The translations under genes were made by a program, and so were the position numbers. From positions 248,001 to 312,000 of the forward strand of contig NZ_JBEYXW010000003.1 of the NCBI RefSeq assembly GCF_040645195.1: a DNA stretch of 64,000 bases, in the 5' to 3' direction. Position 1 is the stretch's first letter; each line of letters starts with the position of its first letter. Positions 36,848 to 45,014 of this stretch are shown in pieces. A model generated the notes under the pieces. The model saw only the letters and a list, made by a program, of their open reading frames with translations. It was not told the origin of the DNA and did not search any database. The DNA comes from Prauserella_A sp040645195. GTDB lineage: Bacteria > Actinomycetota > Actinomycetes > Mycobacteriales > Pseudonocardiaceae.

Positions 36848-37756
36848 TTACGACGAGGACCGCTCGAGCTCGCCGGGTAGGTCCGCCAGCGCGCTCTGCC
36901 GCGCGTGCAGCACGTCGCCGATGAAGAAGTCGTAGGCGTACGCGCCGATCGCCGCGCCCAGCAGCGGGCCGACGATCGGGATCCACAGGTAACCGCCGGT
37001 GCCCGGGATCGCCGTCTCGCCCCATCCTGCGAAGAATGCGAACAGGCGTGGGCCGAAATCGCGGGCCGGGTTGACGGCGTAGCCCGCGTTGGCTCCAAAC
37101 GACAACCCGATCGCCGCGATGGTGAACCCGATCAGCAGCGGAGCCATTTTCGGGGACGCGGCTTTGATCCGGCCGTCGATCAGTGCGAGCACAGCCACCA
37201 GCAGCACCGCGGTGCCGACGACCTGGTCCAGCAGCGGGCCGAACCAGCTGCCGTCGAAGTAGGCCGCCGGAGCCGTTGCGAAGATGGAGAAGGTGGCGGC
37301 CGCCTCCTCACGCGGTGTGCCAGCCGCGGCTTCGAAGGCGCCGATCGCCGGGTGGTAGACGGCGTACACCAGGGCCGCGCCCGCGAACGCACCGGTGACC
37401 TGCGCGCCCCAGAACCCGGGCAGCCTGCGCCAGGGGAACCGGCGGCGCAGCGCCATCGCCAGCGTCACCGCGGGGTTGAGGTGGGCGCCGCTGACGCCAC
37501 CGGACACGGAGATGGCCAGCGCGACGGCGAAGGCCCAGCCCCACACGATGAGCAGCCAGTCGCCGGTACCTTGGAAGATCACGGTGGGGCCAGCGGTCCG
37601 GCCCGACCCGGGGAGGCCGGCGACCGCCATGGCGACACAGGCGTTGCCGAGTGCGATCAGCAGGAAGGTCCCGAAGAATTCGGCGAGCAGATCGCCGTAG
37701 CCGCCGCGGATGCGCTGCAGCGCCCGTGGCCTGCGCAGGGGTGCGGTATCTGTCAC
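36848..37756 (-). CDS. glpF: Aquaglyceroporin (GlpF-type MIP channel)
   Basis: 302 aa with six membrane helices. Both half-pore motifs are present: HLNPAVT and VNPARDFGPR. The Asp after the second NPAR is the mark of glycerol-conducting rather than water-only channels. It would admit glycerol or 1,2-propanediol for the dehydratase encoded divergently next door. GTG 37756 has GAGGAGG five bases upstream. A longer frame to 37795 has no ribosome site. It carries its own copy of the shared operator 51 bases upstream. Confidence 0.94.
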   Translation of the reverse strand: MTDTAPLRRPRALQRIRGGYGDLLAEFFGTFLLIALGNACVAMAVAGLPGSGRTAGPTVIFQGTGDWLLIVWGWAFAVALAISVSGGVSGAHLNPAVTLAMALRRRFPWRRLPGFWGAQVTGAFAGAALVYAVYHPAIGAFEAAAGTPREEAAATFSIFATAPAAYFDGSWFGPLLDQVVGTAVLLVAVLALIDGRIKAASPKMAPLLIGFTIAAIGLSFGANAGYAVNPARDFGPRLFAFFAGWGETAIPGTGGYLWIPIVGPLLGAAIGAYAYDFFIGDVLHARQSALADLPGELERSSS

Positions 37757-37807
37757 TGGTCCTCCTCGACCTCGGTGACGATGGGTGCCGGACACGATGC
37801 GCAGGCC

Positions 37808-37827
37808 GACGTTGCACCAACGTTGCT
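37808..37827 (-). promoter_or_regulatory. Shared operator copy B, upstream of the aquaporin
   Basis: The plus strand reads GACGTTGCACCAACGTTGCT. Fifteen of the sixteen bases outside the 4-base spacer agree with copies A and C. The two half-sites are in direct orientation. Confidence 0.75.
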
Positions 37828-37835
37828 AGAGGGCC

Positions 37836-37882
37836 CCCAAGGCCACCTTGGTCGCGTTCAACGCAACTAAGGTGGCCTTGGG
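37836..37882. repeat. 47-bp near-perfect palindrome between divergent promoters
   Basis: The 23-base arms begin CCCAAGGCCACCTT and end AAGGTGGCCTTGGG. They pair with two mismatches around one central base. The palindrome lies between operator copies B and C in the aquaporin / dehydratase intergenic region, where no terminator is expected. It looks like a mobile or dispersed palindromic element rather than a regulator site. Confidence 0.85.
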
Positions 37883-37904
37883 TGCCAATCACCCACCCTT
37901 GACA

Positions 37905-37924
37905 TGCAACGTCGATGCAACGTC
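37905..37924 (+). promoter_or_regulatory. Shared operator copy C, upstream of the diol dehydratase operon
   Basis: It reads TGCAACGTCGATGCAACGTC, in the sense direction of the operon and 60 bases before the small-subunit start. It overlaps the end of a TTGACA hexamer (37899-37904), but no good -10 follows at 17 bp, which would fit activator dependence. Confidence 0.78.
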
Positions 37925-37984
37925 GGCCTGCCTACCGTCCTCGGATCGAGTTGGCTGTTCGACGAAGACAGGCAGGTGGCAGCG

Positions 37985-38413
37985 GTGACGACGCTGAGCC
38001 AGGTGGACCTCGATCCGGACCGGGACTACCCGCTCGCCGCACGGCGGCCGGAACTCCTCAAAACCCCGACCGGCAAACGCCTTGACGAGCTCACCATGCA
38101 GGCCGTGCTCTCCGGTGACCTCGCCCCGGAGGACCTGCGAATCGCGCCGGAGACCCTGCGCCTGCAGGCCCAGATCGCCGATCGAGTGGGCAGGCCGCAG
38201 CTGGCGCAGAACTTCCGCCGCGCGGCCGAGCTGACGGCGCTGCCGGACGAGCTGGTGCTGTCGATCTACAACGCGTTGCGGCCACGGGCCTCCACCAAGC
38301 AGGAGCTGACCGACATCGCCGAGCAACTGGAACGCGACTACTCGGCGTCCCTGTGCGCGCAGTTGGTCCGCGAGGCGGCCGACGTCTACGAGCGCCGCAA
38401 CATACTGGCCTGA
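37985..38413 (+). CDS. pduE: B12-dependent diol/glycerol dehydratase, small subunit
   Basis: 142 aa, with PTGKRLDELTMQAVLSGDL and ETLRLQAQIADRVGRPQLAQ, the PduE/DhaB3 core. It forms the (alpha-beta-gamma)2 enzyme that uses adenosylcobalamin to convert glycerol or 1,2-propanediol to an aldehyde. The length equals soluble glycerol dehydratase subunits and lacks the N-terminal extension that targets PduE to microcompartments. GTG 37985 follows AGGTGG. The gene order small-large-medium differs from the usual large-medium-small. Confidence 0.93.
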   Translation: MTTLSQVDLDPDRDYPLAARRPELLKTPTGKRLDELTMQAVLSGDLAPEDLRIAPETLRLQAQIADRVGRPQLAQNFRRAAELTALPDELVLSIYNALRPRASTKQELTDIAEQLERDYSASLCAQLVREAADVYERRNILA

Positions 38414-38435
38414 CCCGCACGATCGAGAGGCGGAC

Positions 38436-40118
38436 ATGACGAAGCAATCCCGGCGCACCGAGATCCTGGAGCAGCGCCCGGTCAACCTCGACGGGTTCGT
38501 CGAGGAGTGGCCCGAAGTCGGCATGGTCGCGATGGACAGCCCGTACGATCCGGAACCGAGCGTGCGGGTCGAGGACGGCCTGATCGTCGAGATGGACGGT
38601 AAGCCCCGCGCCGAGTTCGACTTCCTCGACCAGTTCATCGCCGACCACGCCATCGACGTGGCGACCACCGAGCAGGCGATGGCACACCCTGCCGTGGAGA
38701 TCGCCCGCATGCTGGTCGATCCTGCTGTGTCCCGCGGCGAGGTGCTCGACATCTCGCGCGGCCTCACGCCGGCCAAGCTGCTCGAAGTCGTCAAGACGAT
38801 GAACGTCGTCGAGATGATGATGGCGCTGCAGAAGATGCGCGCCCGCCGCACCACCGCCAACCAGGCACACTCCACGAGCGCGCGGGACAACCCGGTGCAG
38901 GTCGCTGCCGAAGCCGCCGAGGCCTCACTGCGCGGCTTCCGCGAGTTGGAGACCACACTCGGTGTGGTGCGGTATGCGCCGCTGGTGGCGATCGCGCTAC
39001 AGGTCGGCGCGCTCGCGGGTACCCCGGGTGTACTGACCCAGTGCGCGCTGGAAGAGGCCACGGAGCTGGAACTGGGCATGCGCGGCATCACCGCCTACGC
39101 CGAGACGATCTCGGTGTACGGCACGGAGCCGGTGTTCTGCGACGGGGACGACACCCCCTGGTCCAAGGCGTTTCTGGCCTCCGCGTACGCCTCGCGGGGC
39201 ATCAAGATGCGCTTCACCTCCGGAACCGGCTCCGAGGTGCAGATGGGCAACGCCGACGGCAAGTCCATGCTGTACCTGGAGATCCGCTGCATCCTGGTGA
39301 CCAAGGGTGCGGGCGTGCAGGGCCTGCAGAACGGGTCGATCAGCTGCATCGGCGTACCCGGCGCCGTGCCGGCGGGAATCCGCGCGGTGCTCGCCGAGAA
39401 CCTCATCGCCAGCACGGTCGACCTGGAGTGCGCCTCCGGCAACGACCAGTCGTTCTCGCACTCCGACATGCGCCGCACCGCGCGGCTGCTGCCACAGCTG
39501 CTGCCCGGCACCGACTTCGTCTGCTCGGGCTACTCGGCCGTACCCAACTACGACAACATGTTCGCCGGGTCCAATTTGGACTCCACGGACTACGACGACT
39601 GGAACGTCATCCAGCGTGACCTGCAGGTCGACGGCGCGCTGCGGCACGTCCCTGAGGCCGAGATACTGGCCGCACGCGGCCGGGCGGCCCGCGCGCTGCA
39701 GGGTGTCTTCGCCCAGCTCGGCCTGCCCGCCATCACGGAGAAGGAGATCGAGGCGGCCACCTACGCGCACGGCAGCAAGGAACTGCCTCTTCGCGACGTG
39801 CTGGAGGACCTCAAGGCCGCACAGTCCGTGATGGACCGTGGCATCACCGGCCTCGACATCATCAAGGCACTGGAGGCGTCCGGGTTCACCGACATGGCGC
39901 ACAGCCTTCTCGCCGTGCTCCGGCAACGGGTGTCCGGCGACCTGCTGCACACGTCGGCGATCCTGACGCCCGAGCTGGAGACCCTGTCCGCGGTCAACGA
40001 CGCCAACGACTACGCAGGCCCCGGCACCGGCTACCGGCCGAGCGGTGCACGATGGGAAGAGATGAAACGGCTCCGGCACGTGGTCAGCGCGCGCAACCCC
40101 GAGCAGGAAGTCGGCTGA
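38436..40118 (+). CDS. pduC: B12-dependent diol/glycerol dehydratase, large catalytic subunit
   Basis: 560 aa, usual length. Family blocks include PGVLTQCALEEATELELGM, YAETISVYGTEPVF, FTSGTGSEVQMG, GVQGLQNGSISCIGVPG, ASGNDQSFSHSDMRRTARL and SGYSAVPNYDNMFAGSN. These surround the radical active site and K+ site. The Ser in NGSISC is shared with propanediol dehydratases, where many glycerol dehydratases have Ala, so both substrates remain possible. ATG 38436 lies 22 bases after the small-subunit stop. It uses adenosylcobalamin, so the cell must import or make B12. Confidence 0.96.
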   Translation: MTKQSRRTEILEQRPVNLDGFVEEWPEVGMVAMDSPYDPEPSVRVEDGLIVEMDGKPRAEFDFLDQFIADHAIDVATTEQAMAHPAVEIARMLVDPAVSRGEVLDISRGLTPAKLLEVVKTMNVVEMMMALQKMRARRTTANQAHSTSARDNPVQVAAEAAEASLRGFRELETTLGVVRYAPLVAIALQVGALAGTPGVLTQCALEEATELELGMRGITAYAETISVYGTEPVFCDGDDTPWSKAFLASAYASRGIKMRFTSGTGSEVQMGNADGKSMLYLEIRCILVTKGAGVQGLQNGSISCIGVPGAVPAGIRAVLAENLIASTVDLECASGNDQSFSHSDMRRTARLLPQLLPGTDFVCSGYSAVPNYDNMFAGSNLDSTDYDDWNVIQRDLQVDGALRHVPEAEILAARGRAARALQGVFAQLGLPAITEKEIEAATYAHGSKELPLRDVLEDLKAAQSVMDRGITGLDIIKALEASGFTDMAHSLLAVLRQRVSGDLLHTSAILTPELETLSAVNDANDYAGPGTGYRPSGARWEEMKRLRHVVSARNPEQEVG

Positions 40119-40129
40119 GGGAGAACACA

Positions 40130-40720
40130 ATGGCGAAGGTCAGCGTAGGGAACCGGCGCACGCTCCAGCTGAGCGAGCGCGGCGAGGCGAAGCCGGGCAC
40201 GAGGCCGGACGAGGTGGTCATCGGTATCTCCCCCGCTTTCGGGGATTTCTTCACCAAGACCATTGTGGACATCCCGCACCCAGAGGTACTGCGGGAGCTG
40301 CTCGCCGGAATCGAGGAGCAGGGCGTGCATGCGCGGGTGATCCGCTATCGCGGCGGTTCCGATCTCGCGGTGATCGCCCACTCCGCGGCGAAACTGTCCG
40401 GCTCGGGGATCGGGATCGGGATACTGTCCCGCGGCACGACGATGATCCACCAGAAGGACCTGGTTCGACTGTCCAATCTGGAGCTCTTCCCGCAGGCTCC
40501 GCTGATGGACACCGAGACGTTCCGCAAAGTGGGCCGCAACGCCGCCCGGTACGCGAAGGGCGAGTCGCCGGAACCGGTCCCCTCGCGCAACGACTACATG
40601 GCCAGGCCGCGCTGGCAGGCCAAGGCGGCCCTGCTGCACATCAAGGAGACCGAGTTCGTGGTGCCCGGCGCGGCGCCGGTCGAGCTCGACGTCCGTATCC
40701 AGCTGGCCGACGCCGGCTGA
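40130..40720 (+). CDS. pduD: B12-dependent diol/glycerol dehydratase, medium subunit
   Basis: 196 aa, with DEVVIGISPAFGDFFTKTIV, ARVIRYRGGSDLAVIAHSAA, GIGIGILSRGTTMIHQKDL and LELFPQAPLMDTETFRKVG, all conserved in PduD/DhaB2. This subunit binds the lower face of cobalamin with the large one. The length matches soluble DhaB2; the 30-residue microcompartment-targeting leader of PduD is absent. ATG 40130 follows GAGGGAGAA, 11 bases after the large-subunit stop. Confidence 0.95.
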   Translation: MAKVSVGNRRTLQLSERGEAKPGTRPDEVVIGISPAFGDFFTKTIVDIPHPEVLRELLAGIEEQGVHARVIRYRGGSDLAVIAHSAAKLSGSGIGIGILSRGTTMIHQKDLVRLSNLELFPQAPLMDTETFRKVGRNAARYAKGESPEPVPSRNDYMARPRWQAKAALLHIKETEFVVPGAAPVELDVRIQLADAG

Positions 40721-40731
40721 GGGGCGCGGCT

Positions 40732-42576
40732 GTGGCACTGGTGATCGGCGTCGACATCGGCAACTCGACCACCGAGGCCTGCGTGGCCGACATCGGCCCG
40801 GACGGCAGCACCGGCTACCTCGCCGGGGCGCTGACCGCGACGTCGGGGGTGAAGGGCACGGCCGACAACGTGGCAGGCGTGGTCAAGGTCGTACAGGAGG
40901 TGCTCGGACGAGCGCGGCGCGACCCGGCAGAGCTGGCCGCGGTGCTTGTGAACGAGGCAACACCGGTGATCAGCGGCCTGGCGATGGAGACGATCACCGA
41001 AACGATCATCACGGAGTCCACGATGATCGGGCACAACCCCGACACTCCGGGCGGCGCCGGTCTCGGGGTGGGCACCACGGTGGCCTTCGGCGCGCTCGGC
41101 ACCTGCGCGCCGGGTAACACGGTGATCTGCGTGGTCGGGGCTGGCACGGACTTCGAGGACGCCGCGGCGGGGATCAACGCCGCGGCTGCTCGCGGGGTCA
41201 CAGTCACCGGCGCGATCGTGCATGCCGACGACGCGACCCTGATCGCCAACCGCCTGCGTAGCCCGATCCCGATCGTCGACGAGGTCACGCTCGTGGACAA
41301 GGTGCCGCTGGGGATGCCCGCCGCGGTCGAGGTGGCCGAGCAGGGACGCACGATCCGCACCCTGTCCAACTCCTACGGCATCGCCACGATCTTCGACCTC
41401 GACCCCGAGCAGACGCGGATGATCGCCCCGGTGGCCAGGGCGCTCGTCGGCAACCGGTCGGCGGTGGTGGTCCGCACGCCGTCCGGGGATGTGGCCGATC
41501 GCCGGATCCCGGCCGGGACGCTGACGCTGATCGGCGAGCACGCACGCCGGTCGGTGGAGATGGACGCCGGGGCGCGGGAGATCATGCGCACGCTCAGGCG
41601 CGTGCAACCGCTGGTCGATGCCGCAGGCGAACCCGGCACGCACGTCGGCGGGATGCTCGCCACCGTGCGCGACACCATGTCGGAGCTCACCGACAGCGCC
41701 GTCGACGGCGTCCGCATCAGGGACGTCCTTGCGGTCGACACGTTCGTGCCGCAACGGGTCACCGGCGCGCTGGCCGGCGAGTTCGCGCTGGAGAACGCCG
41801 TCGCCCTCGCCGCGATGGTGCGCACCAGCCACGGCCCGATGCAGGCGCTGGCCCAGCGGCTGCGCGAGGCGCTGGAGGTGGAGGTGCTGGTCGGCGGGGT
41901 CGAGGCCGATATGGCGGTGCTGGGCGCGCTGACCACCCCGGGTACTGACCGGCCGGTCGCGATCCTCGACCTCGGTGGCGGTTCGACCGACGCCGCGCTG
42001 GCCACCAGCGGCGGCGTGGTGCGCTCCGTGCACCTGGCGGGGGCCGGTGATCTCGTCACCAAGCTGATCGACTCCGAGCTGGGGCTGGACAACCGCGAGC
42101 TGGCCGAGGACATCAAGAAGTTCCCGCTGGCCAAGGCGGAGAGTTTCTTCCACATCCGGATGGAGGACGGAACAGCACGGTTCTTCGAGGAGCCGCTGCC
42201 GACCGAGGCGTTCGCGCGGGTCGTCGCACTGTCCGACGCCGGGCTTCGGCCGGTGCCGACCCGGCACAGCCTGGACAAGATCCGCGAGGTGCGCAGGTCG
42301 GCGAAGCACAAGGTGTTCGTGGTCAACGCCTTGCGTGCGCTGGAGCAGGTTGCGCCAGGCGGCAACCTGCGCCAGATCGGGTTCGTCGTCCTGCTCGGCG
42401 GATCGGCACTGGACTTCGAGATACCGGACATGATCGCCGAAGCCGTCGCCGGACTCGGGATCGTGTGCGGCACCGGCAACGTGCGGGGCAGCGAGGGCCC
42501 GCGCAACGCGGTGGCGACCGGCCTCGTCGCCAGCCACGCAGCGGCCCGCTCGCTCGGTGTCGCGGTGGGAAGCTGA
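40732..42576 (+). CDS. ddrA: Diol dehydratase reactivase, large subunit
   Basis: 614 aa of the Hsp70/actin-fold DdrA/PduG/GdrA family: N-terminal phosphate loop GVDIGNSTTEACVAD, a middle swivelling domain, and the second loop AILDLGGGSTDAAL. It uses ATP to swap damaged cobalamin for fresh adenosylcobalamin in the suicide-inactivated dehydratase. GTG start with GAGGGG just upstream, 11 bases after pduD. It acts in the cytosol as a complex with the small subunit encoded next. Confidence 0.96.
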   Translation: MALVIGVDIGNSTTEACVADIGPDGSTGYLAGALTATSGVKGTADNVAGVVKVVQEVLGRARRDPAELAAVLVNEATPVISGLAMETITETIITESTMIGHNPDTPGGAGLGVGTTVAFGALGTCAPGNTVICVVGAGTDFEDAAAGINAAAARGVTVTGAIVHADDATLIANRLRSPIPIVDEVTLVDKVPLGMPAAVEVAEQGRTIRTLSNSYGIATIFDLDPEQTRMIAPVARALVGNRSAVVVRTPSGDVADRRIPAGTLTLIGEHARRSVEMDAGAREIMRTLRRVQPLVDAAGEPGTHVGGMLATVRDTMSELTDSAVDGVRIRDVLAVDTFVPQRVTGALAGEFALENAVALAAMVRTSHGPMQALAQRLREALEVEVLVGGVEADMAVLGALTTPGTDRPVAILDLGGGSTDAALATSGGVVRSVHLAGAGDLVTKLIDSELGLDNRELAEDIKKFPLAKAESFFHIRMEDGTARFFEEPLPTEAFARVVALSDAGLRPVPTRHSLDKIREVRRSAKHKVFVVNALRALEQVAPGGNLRQIGFVVLLGGSALDFEIPDMIAEAVAGLGIVCGTGNVRGSEGPRNAVATGLVASHAAARSLGVAVGS

Positions 42577-42581
42577 CCGCA

Positions 42582-42959
42582 ATGCACCAGCGTCCCAGCG
42601 CCGAACGGCACCGGCCATCGGTCGTCGTGCGCTGCACCGTGCCCGGCGCCGACAGCGTGCGTGGTATCCGTGCCGGCCTCGAAGAGGAAGGTGTGCCGGT
42701 GCGGGTCGAGCCCGCGCCGTCCGACGATGCCGCGGTGCTGGCATTCGCGGCGGCGCAGGCTTCGTCGCTGGGCGTCGGGATCGGGGTCGACGACGCCGGC
42801 ACGGTCTGCCTGCACCATGCCAAGCGACCGCCCGGCTCTCCCGTCCTGTCCGGTCCCCCCGCTGTTGCCCGCGTGCTCGGGCACAATGCCGCCCGGCTCG
42901 TGGTCGGGCTCCCGCTGAAAACCCTGCCGGACTGGCAGGGTGCACCGTTCGAGGAATGA
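42582..42959 (+). CDS. ddrB: Diol dehydratase reactivase, small subunit
   Basis: 125 aa, with EEEGVPVRVEP, SSLGVGIGVDDAGTVCLHHA and LGHNAARLVVGLPL. This is the DdrB/PduH/GdrB fold, structurally related to the dehydratase medium subunit that it displaces during reactivation. ATG 42582 is five bases after the ddrA stop. The ribosome site GGGAAG lies across that stop, so translation is coupled. Confidence 0.92.
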   Translation: MHQRPSAERHRPSVVVRCTVPGADSVRGIRAGLEEEGVPVRVEPAPSDDAAVLAFAAAQASSLGVGIGVDDAGTVCLHHAKRPPGSPVLSGPPAVARVLGHNAARLVVGLPLKTLPDWQGAPFEE

Positions 42960-42973
42960 AGGAGAACACGACC

Positions 42974-43390
42974 GTGGCCGCAGAACTGACGCTCACCGAC
43001 GCCCAGCAGGTACTCGAGGCCGCGCTCGGCAAGGCCGACGGGATCGGCCAGCCGATGAACGTCGCGGTGGTCGACGCCGGTGGACACCTGCTCGCGTTCG
43101 CCAGGCAGGAAGGGGCGATCCTGGGCAGTATCGACATCGCGATCCGCAAGGCTCGCACCGCGGCGCTGCTCAAGATGACCACCGCCGCACTCGGGGAGGC
43201 CGCCGCCCCAGGAGCCCCGCTCTACGGGATCGAGGTCACCAACGGCGGTCTGGTGATCTTCGGCGGCGGCATTCCCCTCACCCGGGGCTCGGACAACGCT
43301 GTCATCGGGGCGATCGGCGTCAGTGCGGGCACCGTCGACCAGGACATGACTGTCGCCGACGCGGGCGTCGCCGCGTTGCCCATGGGCTAA
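42974..43390 (+). CDS. HbpS/GlcG/PduO-C family protein (DUF336)
   Basis: 138 aa. The sequence LTDAQQVLEAALGKADGIGQ, MNVAVVDAGGHLLAFARQEG and SIDIAIRKARTAALL belongs to DUF336. This fold includes the C-terminal domain of PduO and the haem/cobalamin-binding HbpS. Being last in a B12-dependent operon, it could bind haem or cobalamin or protect the cofactor from redox damage. GTG 42974 has AAGGAG nine bases upstream and is preferred over ATG 42956. Its stop overlaps the convergent hydrolase by four bases. Confidence 0.85.
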   Translation: MAAELTLTDAQQVLEAALGKADGIGQPMNVAVVDAGGHLLAFARQEGAILGSIDIAIRKARTAALLKMTTAALGEAAAPGAPLYGIEVTNGGLVIFGGGIPLTRGSDNAVIGAIGVSAGTVDQDMTVADAGVAALPMG

Positions 43391-44304
43391 GCACTCTTGC
43401 CGACAGCCAGGCAAACCTCGCGTGCGACGGAGATGAGCTCACCGAAGCCGGGTTGTTCGATCGGGAAGTGCCCGCAGTTCTCGAGCAACACCAGCCTGGT
43501 CTCAGCCGCGATGCGGCCGAGGAACTCCGCACTGAGCCGCGGCGGCGTCCAGGTGTCCTCGGCAGGGTGAACCAGCGTGACCGGCGCCTGGGTAAACCGC
43601 TCCGGGCGGGTGTGCGCGAAGGTGAAGTAGCTCGCCAGGAACCCCACCGGCATCCGGACTCCCCCGCCACGCGGATCGGCCGCGCACTGCCGGGCCAGCG
43701 CGCGATCGGCGCTCATCGCCTGCATGTCCACCGCCAGCGCGATCGGAATCCGCAGGCGGCCGGCAACCCGATCCAGCTCGCCGAGCAAGCGGGGAGCAGG
43801 CCCGCCCAGCACGGGGAAGCGCGACGCGGCCCGGCGCGCCTCGCGGCCGCTCGGGTCGAGCAGGCACGTCGCCAGTACATGCGTGACCCTGCCGGTTCGT
43901 GCCGCCACCTCGTAGGCGAGCATCCCGCCCATACTGGCCCCGACCAGGACGAGTGGCCTGCCATCGTCCTCGGACTCGACGAAGTCGCAGAGCAGCTCGA
44001 TCCAGTCGGTGTAGCGGATGCCTGCCGGATCGGGCACGACCGTGCGCCCGTACAGGGGCATGTCCGGCGCGGCCAGGTCGAAGGTCTCGGCGGCGATCAG
44101 CGATGCGATGGGCCACAACGCCCCGGCGTGGCCGCCCGAACCGTGCAGCAGCACAACGCGGGCGGGTGCGTCCGGCCGCCGGGCCCTGGCGACGTGCACG
44201 CGGCAGCCGGCCCAGTCCCACCAGGTGTGCTCCGGCTCCGCCGTCGGCTGCCGGAACTCGCGGGGCAGGAAGGGCGCATAATCCGTGTGGTCCATGGCTT
44301 TCAT
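43387..44304 (-). CDS. Alpha/beta-fold hydrolase, 305 aa
   Basis: The oxyanion segment reads VVLLHGSGGHAG, the nucleophile elbow is GASMGG, an acid lies in HPAEDTW and the catalytic His in LENCGHFPIE. No signal peptide is seen, so it is cytosolic. The substrate cannot be told from sequence. ATG 44304 or 44295 would both serve; neither has a strong ribosome site. It is divergent from a TetR gene across 43 bp, so the TetR protein probably controls it. Confidence 0.87.
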   Translation of the reverse strand: MKAMDHTDYAPFLPREFRQPTAEPEHTWWDWAGCRVHVARARRPDAPARVVLLHGSGGHAGALWPIASLIAAETFDLAAPDMPLYGRTVVPDPAGIRYTDWIELLCDFVESEDDGRPLVLVGASMGGMLAYEVAARTGRVTHVLATCLLDPSGREARRAASRFPVLGGPAPRLLGELDRVAGRLRIPIALAVDMQAMSADRALARQCAADPRGGGVRMPVGFLASYFTFAHTRPERFTQAPVTLVHPAEDTWTPPRLSAEFLGRIAAETRLVLLENCGHFPIEQPGFGELISVAREVCLAVGKSA

Positions 44305-44347
44305 CGTTCGGTACCCGACAACGGCCATCAACTCGCATTGGATACCG

Positions 44348-44932
44348 GTGAGCACGTACCGCAAAAGACCACGGCAACAGCGTTCCCGCGACATGGTGGA
44401 GTACATGCTCGAAGCCGCTGCTCGCATTTTCGAACGCGACGGCATCGACGCGACGACCAACCGGATCGCCGCGCAGGCCGGAGTGTCGATCGGCTCGCTC
44501 TACCAGTACTTCCCGGACAAGCACTCGCTGCTGCACGAGTTGGCCCTGCGCCATCTCGACGAGGTCGAGACCACGGTGGCCGACGTCTTCACGCCCGAGT
44601 ACAGCGACCTACGGGCCCTCGTCGAGGCTGTCGTCGCCGGGGCGGTCCGGCTCCACGAGCAGCGCGGCGACCTGCACCGGATGATGCGCGAGCATGCCCC
44701 GCGCACTCCGCAGCTGACCGCGCGGTTCACCGAGGTGATGGGCGAGCTGCACGACCGGTTCGCCAAGGCACTTGCCGACGACGGCGTCGAGGACGCCTCC
44801 GGCAGGGCATGCCTTGCCATCACCACAATCGACGCGCAGGTTCACGCGGTACTGGCCGGCACGAAGGAAGCGGCTGAGCGGGAAGCTCGGATGGCGCTCG
44901 TGGTCGAGCAGGTGCTGACGGTCGCTCGCTGA
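44348..44932 (+). CDS. TetR-family regulator
   Basis: 194 aa. The N-terminal helix-turn-helix reads IFERDGIDATTNRIAAQAGV, then SIGSLYQYFPDKHSLL, the TetR signature. GTG 44348 keeps the basic leader YRKRPRQQRSR and avoids overlap with the divergent hydrolase; an earlier in-frame GTG would overlap it. It is followed by an exporter gene 82 bp downstream on the same strand, so it is probably the local repressor of the hydrolase and the exporter. Confidence 0.9.
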   Translation: MSTYRKRPRQQRSRDMVEYMLEAAARIFERDGIDATTNRIAAQAGVSIGSLYQYFPDKHSLLHELALRHLDEVETTVADVFTPEYSDLRALVEAVVAGAVRLHEQRGDLHRMMREHAPRTPQLTARFTEVMGELHDRFAKALADDGVEDASGRACLAITTIDAQVHAVLAGTKEAAEREARMALVVEQVLTVAR

Positions 44933-45014
44933 TCTACTGCGAAAAGGGTGAGGTGCGGCTCGCATCGCCGCGCGGATGCTCTCCTCGTTCAGCAACTGAC
45001 GGGGGAGAACGTCG

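Noticed and set aside
37930..37984. Cobalamin riboswitch upstream of the dehydratase operon
   Set aside because: No B12 box or the surrounding stems can be seen. The short leader holds only the operator and the ribosome site.
40594..43182. Minus-strand open frame of 862 codons opposite the dehydratase and reactivase genes
   Set aside because: It runs antisense to four genes with clear family motifs and is Arg/His/Gln-rich without domains; a shadow frame.
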